Positions 1 through 5,592 of a stretch of DNA of 5,664 nucleotides are shown here, in pieces. The translations under genes were made by a program, and so were the position numbers. The DNA is taken from positions 1 through 5,664 of the forward strand of contig JABDPP010000377.1 in NCBI GenBank assembly GCA_013042765.1, read 5' to 3'. The notes beneath the pieces were generated by a model, which did no database searches, was not told the DNA's origin, and was given only the letters and a program-made list of their open reading frames with translations. Each line of letters starts with the position of its first letter. The stretch's first letter is position 1. The DNA comes from Litoreibacter sp. (GTDB taxonomy: Bacteria > Pseudomonadota > Alphaproteobacteria > Rhodobacterales > Rhodobacteraceae).

Positions 1-643
1 GCTTCAGGCTGGCTGCCGTGATGATCCCCAGCGTTCCCTCCGCCCCGATCAGCAGATGGCGCAGGTCATAACCGGTATTGTCCTTCCTAAGACGGGTCAG
101 CCCGTTTAGGATCGATCCGTCCGGCATGACGGCCTCGACCCCGAGACACAGATCCCGCGCATTTCCGTAACGCAGCACGTTCACGCCGCCGGCATTGGTG
201 GCCAGATTTCCCCCGATGCGCGCGGAGCCTTCTGAGGCCAGCGACAGTGGGAAGATACGATCCACGGCGTCCGCCGCCTCCTGAACCGACTGCAAAATGG
301 CCCCGGCTTCCGCGATGAGGGTATTTTCAAGCGCACTGACCTGCCGGATGGCGGTCATCCGCTCCAGCGACAAGATCACGGGGGTCGGACCATCGGGTGC
401 AACCTGCCCGCCGACAAGCCCTGTCCCGCCGCCATAGGGCACGATGCCGATCCCGGCTTCGTGACAGGCCCGCACCACGGTTGCGACCTCCTGCGTGCTG
501 CCCGGCGCAACGAGTAGGCCTCCCGTCCCGGCATAGAGCCCCCGCGGCTCCTCGAGATAAGGCTGGGTCAGCTCCCGAAAAGCAGCCGCTGGCAAGCTCT
601 CGGCCAGCCATGCGCGGAAATCATCTGTCACTGGGTTCAACAT
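1..643 (-). CDS. FAD-binding oxidase/dehydrogenase of the GlcD / D-2-hydroxyacid dehydrogenase type, 5' part only
   Basis: Reading from the ATG at 641-643 to the left edge gives 214 open codons with no stop, so the gene continues outside the window. The N-terminal FAD-binding fold (FAD_binding_4 / PCMH type) is clear. The FAD pyrophosphate loop PYGGGTGLVGG lies at about residues 69-79. A second FAD-contact segment with NLATNAGGVNVLRYGN is at 146-161, and DNTGYDLRHLLIGAEGTLGI is at about 188-207. Family members are usually about 460-480 residues, so a little under half is present and the substrate-binding C-terminal domain is missing here. They oxidise D-2-hydroxyacids (glycolate, D-lactate, D-2-hydroxyglutarate) and pass electrons on from FAD. 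The substrate cannot be decided from this half. The start follows the MBL gene by 39 bp and has no good Shine-Dalgarno sequence. No other ATG, GTG or TTG occurs in frame across that gap, so the ATG is the best choice. The domain call is firm; the exact enzyme is open. Confidence 0.9.
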   Translation of the reverse strand, partial: MLNPVTDDFRAWLAESLPAAAFRELTQPYLEEPRGLYAGTGGLLVAPGSTQEVATVVRACHEAGIGIVPYGGGTGLVGGQVAPDGPTPVILSLERMTAIRQVSALENTLIAEAGAILQSVQEAADAVDRIFPLSLASEGSARIGGNLATNAGGVNVLRYGNARDLCLGVEAVMPDGSILNGLTRLRKDNTGYDLRHLLIGAEGTLGIITAASLK

Positions 644-682
644 GGTCAGGGTTATTGCGCGATCCGGCCCCGAGGGGAATGC

Positions 683-1507
683 TTATTGAGGCTCTGCCCG
701 CAAATAGGACGGGCGCAGTACCTTGATCGTCGGACGCTTGGGCAGGGTCCGGAGCGACACCTCCAGCGAGCTTCCCCCGACATATTCCACGTCGAACTCC
801 GACGACATACCGGCCAGAAATGCTTCGAGCGTGTAGTCCCCGAACCAGTGCATAGGCAGGACGATCGAAGATTTCAGGCGCGTCAGGATGCGCATCATCG
901 TGGGCAAGTCGACTGTCATGCCCCCATCAATTGCCGCCATCACCACGTCGAGCCGGCCCAACGCCGCATATTGCGCCGTATCCGGTTCATGATGGAGATG
1001 GCCCAGATGCCCGATACACAGGCCAGCCACCTCGAAGACGAAGATCGAATTACCGTCCTCCTCCACGCCGAGGTCATAGCGGCTGCGGATATCCGTAGGC
1101 ACATTACGCACCAGCATTTCGCCGAGGTCGAGATGATGATCCGCCGGGGTGTCGGGGGTTCCCCAGCCCTTGAGGACATGCGGCACCCGGGGATCCGGCA
1201 TGGCGGTCCAGTGGCTCTCATGGGCGTGATTCATGGTGACCACATCCGGCACGAAATCAGCCGTCCCGAGGAAACCTGTGTAGTCGGTGGCTGCACTCAA
1301 TCCGCCCTCTGTCTGGATCAGGAACATCGCGTGGGCAATGTAGTTGATCCGGACGGAGTATTCTTCGAGAGGCGCGCGCCAGCTCGCCTTGTGCAGGTAT
1401 TCGATGCCAGGCGTTTCCTCGGCCAGAGCGATGCAATGGCTGGGACGCCGGTCCTGCGACCAGGCAAGCCCGGGCAGGCAGATCAGAAAAAGGATCACGT
1501 AGCGCAT
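683..1507 (-). CDS. Exported metallo-beta-lactamase-fold hydrolase (UlaG/UPF0173-like), function unknown
   Basis: This 274-residue protein begins with a short Sec-type signal (one Arg, a hydrophobic core at about residues 4-16, possible cleavage after AWS at 15-17), so it probably acts in the periplasm. The rest fits the MBL fold of the UlaG/UPF0173/NAPE-PLD branch. IAHAMFLI at 57-64 matches the early His strand of that branch. The metal loop NHAHESHW is at 93-100 (His94, His96, His99). GHLGHLHH at 166-173 supplies further histidines, AIDGG at 192-196 supplies the bridging-type Asp194, and LPMHWFG at 217-223 supplies the last His220. The canonical HxHxDH has Ser98 in place of Asp. Such proteins bind two metal ions and hydrolyse esters or phosphoesters, but no substrate can be assigned. 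The start is well supported: ATG preceded by GGGAGGA with a 4-nt gap. Cys10 does not form a lipobox because the residue before it is Ile. Confidence 0.87.
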   Translation of the reverse strand: MRYVILFLICLPGLAWSQDRRPSHCIALAEETPGIEYLHKASWRAPLEEYSVRINYIAHAMFLIQTEGGLSAATDYTGFLGTADFVPDVVTMNHAHESHWTAMPDPRVPHVLKGWGTPDTPADHHLDLGEMLVRNVPTDIRSRYDLGVEEDGNSIFVFEVAGLCIGHLGHLHHEPDTAQYAALGRLDVVMAAIDGGMTVDLPTMMRILTRLKSSIVLPMHWFGDYTLEAFLAGMSSEFDVEYVGGSSLEVSLRTLPKRPTIKVLRPSYLRAEPQ

Positions 1508-1511
1508 GTCT

Positions 1512-1518
1512 TCCTCCC
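1512..1518 (-). promoter_or_regulatory. Strong ribosome binding site of the MBL-fold gene
   Basis: GGGAGGA on the minus strand ends 4 nt before the ATG at 1505-1507. It is the best Shine-Dalgarno match in the window and fixes the start of the MBL-fold protein, including its signal peptide. Confidence 0.75.
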
Positions 1519-1527
1519 TTGCTCCCT

Positions 1528-1555
1528 AATCTAGTCACCACGGAAGATCTGACAA
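1528..1555 (-). promoter_or_regulatory. Possible sigma70-type promoter for the MBL-fold gene
   Basis: In the 57-bp gap between the acetyltransferase stop and the MBL-fold start, the minus strand has TTGTCA (1550-1555, 5 of 6 to the -35 consensus) and TAGATT (1528-1533, 4 of 6 to the -10 consensus), 16 bp apart. Transcription would begin near 1521, just ahead of the ribosome binding site, giving a very short leader. This is a consensus match only. The larger gap and the strong ribosome binding site fit a new transcription unit starting here, but read-through from upstream is equally possible. Confidence 0.3.
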
Positions 1556-1564
1556 ATGACATTT

Positions 1565-2149
1565 TCAACCGGCGTCGGTCTTACCCCGCCGGTCACTGCG
1601 CAGGTTGGCAAAGAGAACATGATTGCGCCATCTACCGTTGATCTGCAGATAGCTTTGCGCCACGCCTTCGTATTTGAACCCGGACTTCTCCAGCACGCCG
1701 CGCGAAGCTTCGTTCTCGGGAAGGCAGGCCGCCTCGATCCGGCTGAGATCGAGCGAGGTAAACGCATAGTGCACGAGCGCCATGATCGCCTCGCGCATAT
1801 AGCCCTGACGTGCATGGGCCTGCCCGATCCAATAGCCGAGCGTGCCGGACTGGGCTGGACCGCGCCGGATATTGTCGAGGGTGATTGCTCCCAGAAGGAC
1901 GCCATCCTCGCGCCGTTCCAGAAAGACAGGAACGGCAGTTCCGGAATTCAGGGACCTTTGCGCCCAGTAGACCCGGTTGGTGAAGCTCTTGCGGGTCAAG
2001 TGATCGGAGGCCCAGCTTGGCTCCCAGGGGACCAGGAACTCTGTGCTGGCGGTCCGCAGCGCAGCCCAGGCGCGGTAGTCGGCATGTTGCGGAAGGCGCA
2101 GGGTCATGCGCTCCGTCTCGATCCGGACTTTCCGCTTTCGGGTCAGCAT
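1565..2149 (-). CDS. GNAT-family N-acetyltransferase, RimJ/RimL-like
   Basis: This 194-residue protein has the layout of the RimJ/RimL branch (Acetyltransf_3), whose members transfer acetyl from acetyl-CoA to protein N-termini, classically of ribosomal proteins, or to small molecules. RIETERMTLRLP at 9-20 is the usual entry strand. GYWIG at 105-109 precedes the acetyl-CoA pyrophosphate loop at about 112-118 (ARQGYM), followed by the helix REAIMALVHYAF. RIEAACLPENEASRGVLEKS at 137-156 and GFKYEG at 157-162 are the typical C-terminal half. Length is normal. The loop has Ala-Arg-Gln-Gly-Tyr where RGxGxG/A is common, a tolerated variation in this branch. The ATG sits in a TGATG overlap with the peptidase stop and has only a weak upstream ribosome binding site, so expression probably depends on translational coupling. 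A start at Met15 would cut into the first strand. The substrate is unknown: ribosomal protein S5 or S18, another protein, or a drug are all possible. Confidence 0.88.
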   Translation of the reverse strand: MLTRKRKVRIETERMTLRLPQHADYRAWAALRTASTEFLVPWEPSWASDHLTRKSFTNRVYWAQRSLNSGTAVPVFLERREDGVLLGAITLDNIRRGPAQSGTLGYWIGQAHARQGYMREAIMALVHYAFTSLDLSRIEAACLPENEASRGVLEKSGFKYEGVAQSYLQINGRWRNHVLFANLRSDRRGKTDAG

Positions 2150-3411
2150 CAGGCGGCCAGTCTCCGCTCCATCGCTGCGAGGTCACGCGCGGCCTGGACC
2201 GGACCGTACAGCGCCAGTGCGCATTTCCCGCTGGTCACGAGCGATTCCGCGAAACCGCGCACCTGCCCGACATCGACCGCATCGATCTTCTCGACCGTCT
2301 CGGTCAGTGGCGGAACGCGGCCCCAGATCCCGATCAGACGCGCAAGCCGTTCTGCCCGGCTCGACGGGCTTTCCAGCCCCATCAGCAGGCCAGCCTTCAT
2401 CTGAGTGCGCGCCCGCGCAATCTCCGAGGCGGACATGTCTTCGGCAGAGCGTTTCAGCTCATCCACGCTAATATCCGCAAGATCGGCAATATCCTCGCCA
2501 GACGTCCCGGAATAGATGGTCAGCATACCTGTATCAGCATAGCTGCCGATCTGCGCGAAGATCGAATAACACAGCCCCCGCCGCTCGCGGATCTCCTGAA
2601 ACAGGCGCGACGACATCCCGCCGCCAAACGCTGTCGCAAAGACCTGCGCCGCGTAGAAATCGTCATGCCGGTAGCCGGGGGCCTCCAGCGCCATGGTGAA
2701 ATGGGCCTGCTCGAGCCGCTTCTCCACGCGCCGCTCGCCATTGGTGAACTGCGCGACCTCAGCCTGCACCAGCGGAAGAGGCTTCATATCCCCGAAGAGG
2801 TCTTCGGCCATGCGCACGATCGCATCGTGATCCACAGCGCCCGCCGCCGACAGGATCAGCTGCCCCGGCCCGTAATGCTCCGCGACGAAGCCCGCCAGAT
2901 CGCCGCGTCCGAAATCCGAAACACGCTCGGTCGGGCCGAGGATTGTGCGGCCAATGGGCTGATCGGGATAGGCAGCTTCCTGCAGCCAGTCGAAAACAAC
3001 GTCATCGGGCGTGTCGAGCGATTGTCCGATTTCCTGCAGGATGACACCGCGCTCAACCTCAATCTCACGCGGGTCGAAAACCGGATTGCGCAGGATATCG
3101 GCGATCAGGTCAAGCGCCAGCGGAACGTCGTTGCGCAAAACGCGGGCGTAATAGGCCGTAACCTCACGCGAAGTGTAGGCGTTGATATAGCCGCCGACAT
3201 CCTCGATTTCCTCGGCGATCTGCAGCGCCGAGCGCCGCTTGGTTCCCTTGAAGGCCATATGCTCGAGGAAATGGGCAATGCCGTTCTGCTCGATCCGCTC
3301 ATGGCGTCCACCGGCACTGACCCATACGCCGATAGAGGCGCTCTCAAGCCCCGGCATATGCTCGGTCACGATCCGAAACCCGTTGGGCAGGGTATGGAGA
3401 CGTTCGCTCAA
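2149..3411 (-). CDS. M16B-family zinc peptidase, related to mitochondrial processing peptidase beta
   Basis: This 420-residue protein has the two halves of M16B peptidases. The inverted zinc motif HFLEH is at 47-51 (His47 and His51 as ligands, Glu50 as catalytic base). Glu127, in the stretch ERGVILQEI, is 76 positions after His51 and matches the third ligand of mitochondrial processing peptidase. The C-terminal half has the substrate-clamp signature GGGMSSRLFQEIRERRGLCY at 263-282. All catalytic residues are present, so it should be active, probably as a homodimer. There is no signal peptide, suggesting a cytoplasmic site, and the substrate is unknown. The start is a TTG at 3409-3411 that overlaps the thrC TGA by 2 nt. 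AAGGA lies 7 nt upstream, and there is no ATG, GTG or TTG between the preceding in-frame stop and this codon, so the TTG is the likely true start. The next Met, residue 19, would remove the first strand. Confidence 0.93.
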   Translation of the reverse strand: MSERLHTLPNGFRIVTEHMPGLESASIGVWVSAGGRHERIEQNGIAHFLEHMAFKGTKRRSALQIAEEIEDVGGYINAYTSREVTAYYARVLRNDVPLALDLIADILRNPVFDPREIEVERGVILQEIGQSLDTPDDVVFDWLQEAAYPDQPIGRTILGPTERVSDFGRGDLAGFVAEHYGPGQLILSAAGAVDHDAIVRMAEDLFGDMKPLPLVQAEVAQFTNGERRVEKRLEQAHFTMALEAPGYRHDDFYAAQVFATAFGGGMSSRLFQEIRERRGLCYSIFAQIGSYADTGMLTIYSGTSGEDIADLADISVDELKRSAEDMSASEIARARTQMKAGLLMGLESPSSRAERLARLIGIWGRVPPLTETVEKIDAVDVGQVRGFAESLVTSGKCALALYGPVQAARDLAAMERRLAA

Positions 3412-4796
3412 TTGGCGATCCTTTCGCGGATAACAGACTGAATGACGGACAGGTCACCGGGCAGCTCGGTCAGCCGCTCGGGACGCTCAAAGAGATCGGA
3501 CATACGCTCCGGCAAAGCCGGGTGCTGGCCCGTGGCGGCCTCGACCGCAGCTGGGAACTTGGCCGGATGGGCCGTGGCAAGCGTGATCATCGGGGTTGTG
3601 CCGAGATGCTCGGCCGCGACTTTGACGCCGACGGCCGAATGCGGGCACAAAAGTTCGCCCATATGCGCCGTGGCCTGCGTGATCATCGCAGAGGTTTCTT
3701 CTTCGCTCACCCGCCCGGAGTCATACGTCTCGCGCAGCGCCTCGATCGCACCTTGTGAAATGGTGAAGCTGCCGGTCCTTTTCAGGTCATCCATCTGGCT
3801 GGCCACCGCTGCGCCATCCCCGTCATAGGCCATGAATAAGGCGCGCTCGAAATTCGAGCTGACCTGAATGTCCATGGACGGGCTGATCGAGGGGATGACC
3901 CCCTCGGTCGTGTAGGCGCCCGAAACGAGTGTCCGGTGCAGGATATCATTCTGGTTTGTCGCGATGATCAGTTTCTCGATCGGAAGACCCATGCGCTTGG
4001 CGATATAGCCCGCGAAAATATCCCCGAAGTTGCCGGTCGGCACGGTAAAGCTGACGGCGCGGTCCGGTGCGCCCAGTGAGACGGCGGACGTGAAGTAATA
4101 GACGACCTGTGCCAACACGCGGGCCCAGTTGATCGAATTCACCCCTGCCAGCCGGACACCGTCGCGGAACTCGAAATCGTTGAACATGTCTTTCACGGCA
4201 GCCTGACACGTGTCGAAGTCACCCTCGACGGCCAGTGCGTGCACGTTGTCCTCCACCGGCGTGGTCATCTGGCGCCGCTGCACCTCGGAAACCCGGCCAT
4301 TGGGGAACAGGATGAACACATCGACCGCGTCGAGCCCGCGAAAGGCCTCAATCGCGGCGGAACCAGTATCGCCACTGGTTGCCCCAACGATCGTGACCCG
4401 CTGCCCGCTGCGCGCCAGCGCCTTTTGAAACAGCTGACCGATCAGCTGCATCGCGAAATCCTTGAAGGCCAGTGTCGGGCCGTGGAACAGCTCAAGCAGA
4501 TGGTGGTTCGGGCCGAGCTGGACGAGCGGCGCCCGCGCGTCGTGGCCGAAATCCTTGTAGGCTGCAGCGATGATGTCAGCGAATTCCTCATCCGTGAACG
4601 TGTCACCGATAAACGGGCGCATCACGCGGAAGGCGACGTCCTCATAACTCAACCCGCGCAGCGCGCGGATGTCGGCTGCCGTCATGGCAGGCACGGTTTC
4701 GGGCAGATACAGCCCGCCATCACGTGCCAAACCTGTCAGCATCGCTTCTTCGAAACTCAGGACCGGGGCGGATCCCCGGGTTGAGACGTAACGCAT
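3408..4796 (-). CDS. thrC: Threonine synthase
   Basis: This 462-residue PLP enzyme converts O-phospho-L-homoserine and water to L-threonine and phosphate, the last step of threonine synthesis, in the cytoplasm. The N-terminal Thr_synth_N domain (about 2-80) starts MRYVSTRG and includes LARDGGLYLPE at 23-33. HGPTLAFKDFAMQLIGQLFQ at 105-124 carries the PLP Schiff-base lysine, Lys112. GATSGDTGSAA at 138-148 and PTGNFGDIFAG at 253-263 form the substrate and PLP-phosphate binding loops. TLATAHPAKFP at 405-415 is the conserved C-terminal segment. The length fits the long proteobacterial/fungal-type enzyme, a little longer than that of E. coli. The ATG follows the SURF1 stop by 14 bp, with AGGGGA as ribosome binding site overlapping that stop. 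No threonine-rich leader peptide or attenuator is visible directly upstream, so control, if any, lies further up the operon. All key residues are intact. Confidence 0.97.
   Translation of the reverse strand: MRYVSTRGSAPVLSFEEAMLTGLARDGGLYLPETVPAMTAADIRALRGLSYEDVAFRVMRPFIGDTFTDEEFADIIAAAYKDFGHDARAPLVQLGPNHHLLELFHGPTLAFKDFAMQLIGQLFQKALARSGQRVTIVGATSGDTGSAAIEAFRGLDAVDVFILFPNGRVSEVQRRQMTTPVEDNVHALAVEGDFDTCQAAVKDMFNDFEFRDGVRLAGVNSINWARVLAQVVYYFTSAVSLGAPDRAVSFTVPTGNFGDIFAGYIAKRMGLPIEKLIIATNQNDILHRTLVSGAYTTEGVIPSISPSMDIQVSSNFERALFMAYDGDGAAVASQMDDLKRTGSFTISQGAIEALRETYDSGRVSEEETSAMITQATAHMGELLCPHSAVGVKVAAEHLGTTPMITLATAHPAKFPAAVEAATGQHPALPERMSDLFERPERLTELPGDLSVIQSVIRERIAN
3419..3423 (-). promoter_or_regulatory. 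Ribosome binding site supporting the TTG start of the M16 peptidase
   Basis: AAGGA on the minus strand lies inside the last codons of thrC, 7 nt before the TTG at 3409-3411. The good spacing supports a non-ATG start, and the position makes coupling to thrC translation likely. Confidence 0.6.
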
Positions 4797-4805
4797 GTTC
4801 TAATG

Positions 4806-4811
4806 TCCCCT
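4806..4811 (-). promoter_or_regulatory. Ribosome binding site of thrC, overlapping the SURF1 stop
   Basis: AGGGGA on the minus strand begins at the last base of the SURF1 TGA and stands 9 nt before the thrC ATG (4794-4796). The overlap suggests that ribosomes finishing SURF1 help start thrC. Confidence 0.6.
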
Positions 4812-5485
4812 CAGACGGTCCGCTGCCTGATACGCCAAACCAGGTAGGCTGTCATCCCAAACCAAAGCGCAGCCAGTGAAAACCACGTAATTGCATATTG
4901 CAGATGATCGTTGGGAATGCCTGCGCCGTCCACAGGCACCGGCGTCACCATCGGGTTTGTTTCCGACGTCTGGCGCAAAACGATCAGGACCGGTTCCGTG
5001 TCCAGCTCTTTCGCAAGGCGCGGCACATCGCGCGCGAACCAGATGTTGCGCTCCAGATCGGGTTCGGGCGTGTAACTGTCAACTTCGTCGGGCCAGTGCA
5101 GGTTGCCGATAACACTGGCCTCAACCGTAGGCCTGTCCGCCTCCTTACCCTCGAGCCCGATGAAACCACGGTCGAGAAGGATCCGGCGCCCTTGGGTCTC
5201 AAAGACCGAGATGATGCGGTACCCCGCGCCCTTTTGCTTGATTGAAACAAGAACCTGTAACTCTTCCGGCAGGATCCGGCCGTCCGCCTTGACCGACAGG
5301 TAGGTATCGCGCGCTGGATCGGGCGTGAGGGGCAACTCGACCGGGATTTGTGTCATCCGGGCCTCGATACTGGCAAGGATCGCCTCTTTCCATTCGAGAC
5401 GCTGCATTTGCCAATTCCCCAGTGACACGAGGATGGCGCACCCCACGCCGCCCAAGAGGATCGGAAAGATCAGTCTGCGCATCAT
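4811..5485 (-). CDS. surf1: SURF1 family cytochrome c oxidase assembly protein
   Basis: SURF1 proteins (Shy1 in yeast) are inner-membrane factors that help insert heme a into subunit I of aa3-type cytochrome oxidase. From the chosen ATG the protein has 224 residues, close to the bacterial norm. A first membrane segment at about 5-22 leads into the signature LGNWQMQRLEWK (22-33). A periplasmic domain follows, with the conserved LLDRGFI at 103-109. NDHLQYAITWFSLA at 192-205 opens the second membrane segment (about 196-216), and a positively charged tail RIRQR follows. His194 sits where a Paracoccus SURF1 histidine has been tied to heme a binding. The frame stays open up to a TTG at 5504-5506, but that codon has no ribosome binding site. 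AGAGG lies 7 nt before the ATG at 5483-5485, so I start there; the next codon is also ATG. Location just after ctaE fits the role. Confidence 0.94.
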   Translation of the reverse strand: MMRRLIFPILLGGVGCAILVSLGNWQMQRLEWKEAILASIEARMTQIPVELPLTPDPARDTYLSVKADGRILPEELQVLVSIKQKGAGYRIISVFETQGRRILLDRGFIGLEGKEADRPTVEASVIGNLHWPDEVDSYTPEPDLERNIWFARDVPRLAKELDTEPVLIVLRQTSETNPMVTPVPVDGAGIPNDHLQYAITWFSLAALWFGMTAYLVWRIRQRTV

Positions 5486-5492
5486 TGGCTTA

Positions 5493-5497
5493 CCTCT
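5493..5497 (-). promoter_or_regulatory. Ribosome binding site deciding the SURF1 start
   Basis: AGAGG on the minus strand stands 7 nt before the first of two adjacent ATG codons (5483-5485, 5480-5482). It lies downstream of the alternative TTG at 5504-5506, so it argues against the longer reading. Confidence 0.6.
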
Positions 5498-5508
5498 GAA
5501 AGTCAAAT

Positions 5509-5529
5509 GCGCGAGGCAGAGCCCCGCGC
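5509..5529 (-). terminator. Terminator-like or attenuating hairpin between ctaE and SURF1
   Basis: The minus-strand RNA GCGCGGGGC-UCU-GCCUCGCGC folds into a 9-bp stem (eight Watson-Crick pairs and one G-U) with a 3-nt loop. It is followed by AUUUGACUUUC, which is U-rich but not an unbroken U-tract. This is the strongest hairpin in the 107-bp spacer. It could be a weak intrinsic terminator ending most ctaE transcripts with partial read-through into SURF1-thrC, or a processing and mRNA-stability element. No clear promoter is seen between it and SURF1, so full termination would leave SURF1 without an obvious start of transcription. Confidence 0.45.
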
Positions 5530-5554
5530 AAGAGATGAATATCCCGGAAGGAAG

Positions 5555-5584
5555 GAGGGGAGCTTTGCGGCGCCCCTCGCAAAG
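5555..5584 (-). other. Pair of overlapping inverted repeats downstream of ctaE
   Basis: On the minus strand CTTTGCG (5578-5584) is complementary to CGCAAAG (5563-5569), giving a 7-bp stem. GAGGGG (5573-5578) is complementary to CCCCTC (5555-5560), giving a 6-bp stem. The two share a base and each uses the loop of the other, so they would normally exclude one another. The stretch begins 8 nt after the ctaE stop and is followed by a pyrimidine-rich run but not a U-tract. The inverted repeats are seen directly; any regulatory role is inference. Confidence 0.35.
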
Positions 5585-5592
5585 GCTCGCGG

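Noticed and set aside
327..611. Minus-strand open frame of 94 codons inside the FAD oxidase region
   Set aside because: It is out of frame with the conserved FAD-binding protein read from 643, and its Arg/Gly/Ala-rich product has no family resemblance.
1462..1507. Lipoprotein signal (lipobox at Cys10) in the MBL-fold protein
   Set aside because: The residue before the Cys is Ile, where a lipobox needs Gly, Ala or Ser. A standard Sec signal with cleavage after AWS fits better.
686..1534. Plus-strand open frame of 282 codons opposite the MBL-fold gene
   Set aside because: It mirrors almost exactly the extent of a real gene with a signal peptide and metal motifs. Its product is low-complexity His/Arg-rich sequence with no recognisable domain.
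1556..2404. Plus-strand open frame of 282 codons opposite the GNAT gene
   Set aside because: It spans the end of the peptidase gene, the whole acetyltransferase and the spacer, with no domain. The minus-strand genes explain this DNA.
2017..3441. Long plus-strand open reading frame opposite the M16 peptidase and GNAT genes (474 codons)
   Set aside because: It lies antisense to two well-recognised genes, its translation resembles no family and is rich in Arg, Ala, Pro and His, and GC-rich DNA often leaves the opposite strand open.
5486..5592. A small gene, such as the DUF983 protein sometimes found between ctaE and SURF1, or a promoter in this spacer
   Set aside because: At 107 bp the spacer is too short for a DUF983 gene and shows no coding signal. 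TTGCGA and GATATT can be picked out but are too far apart to form a promoter.
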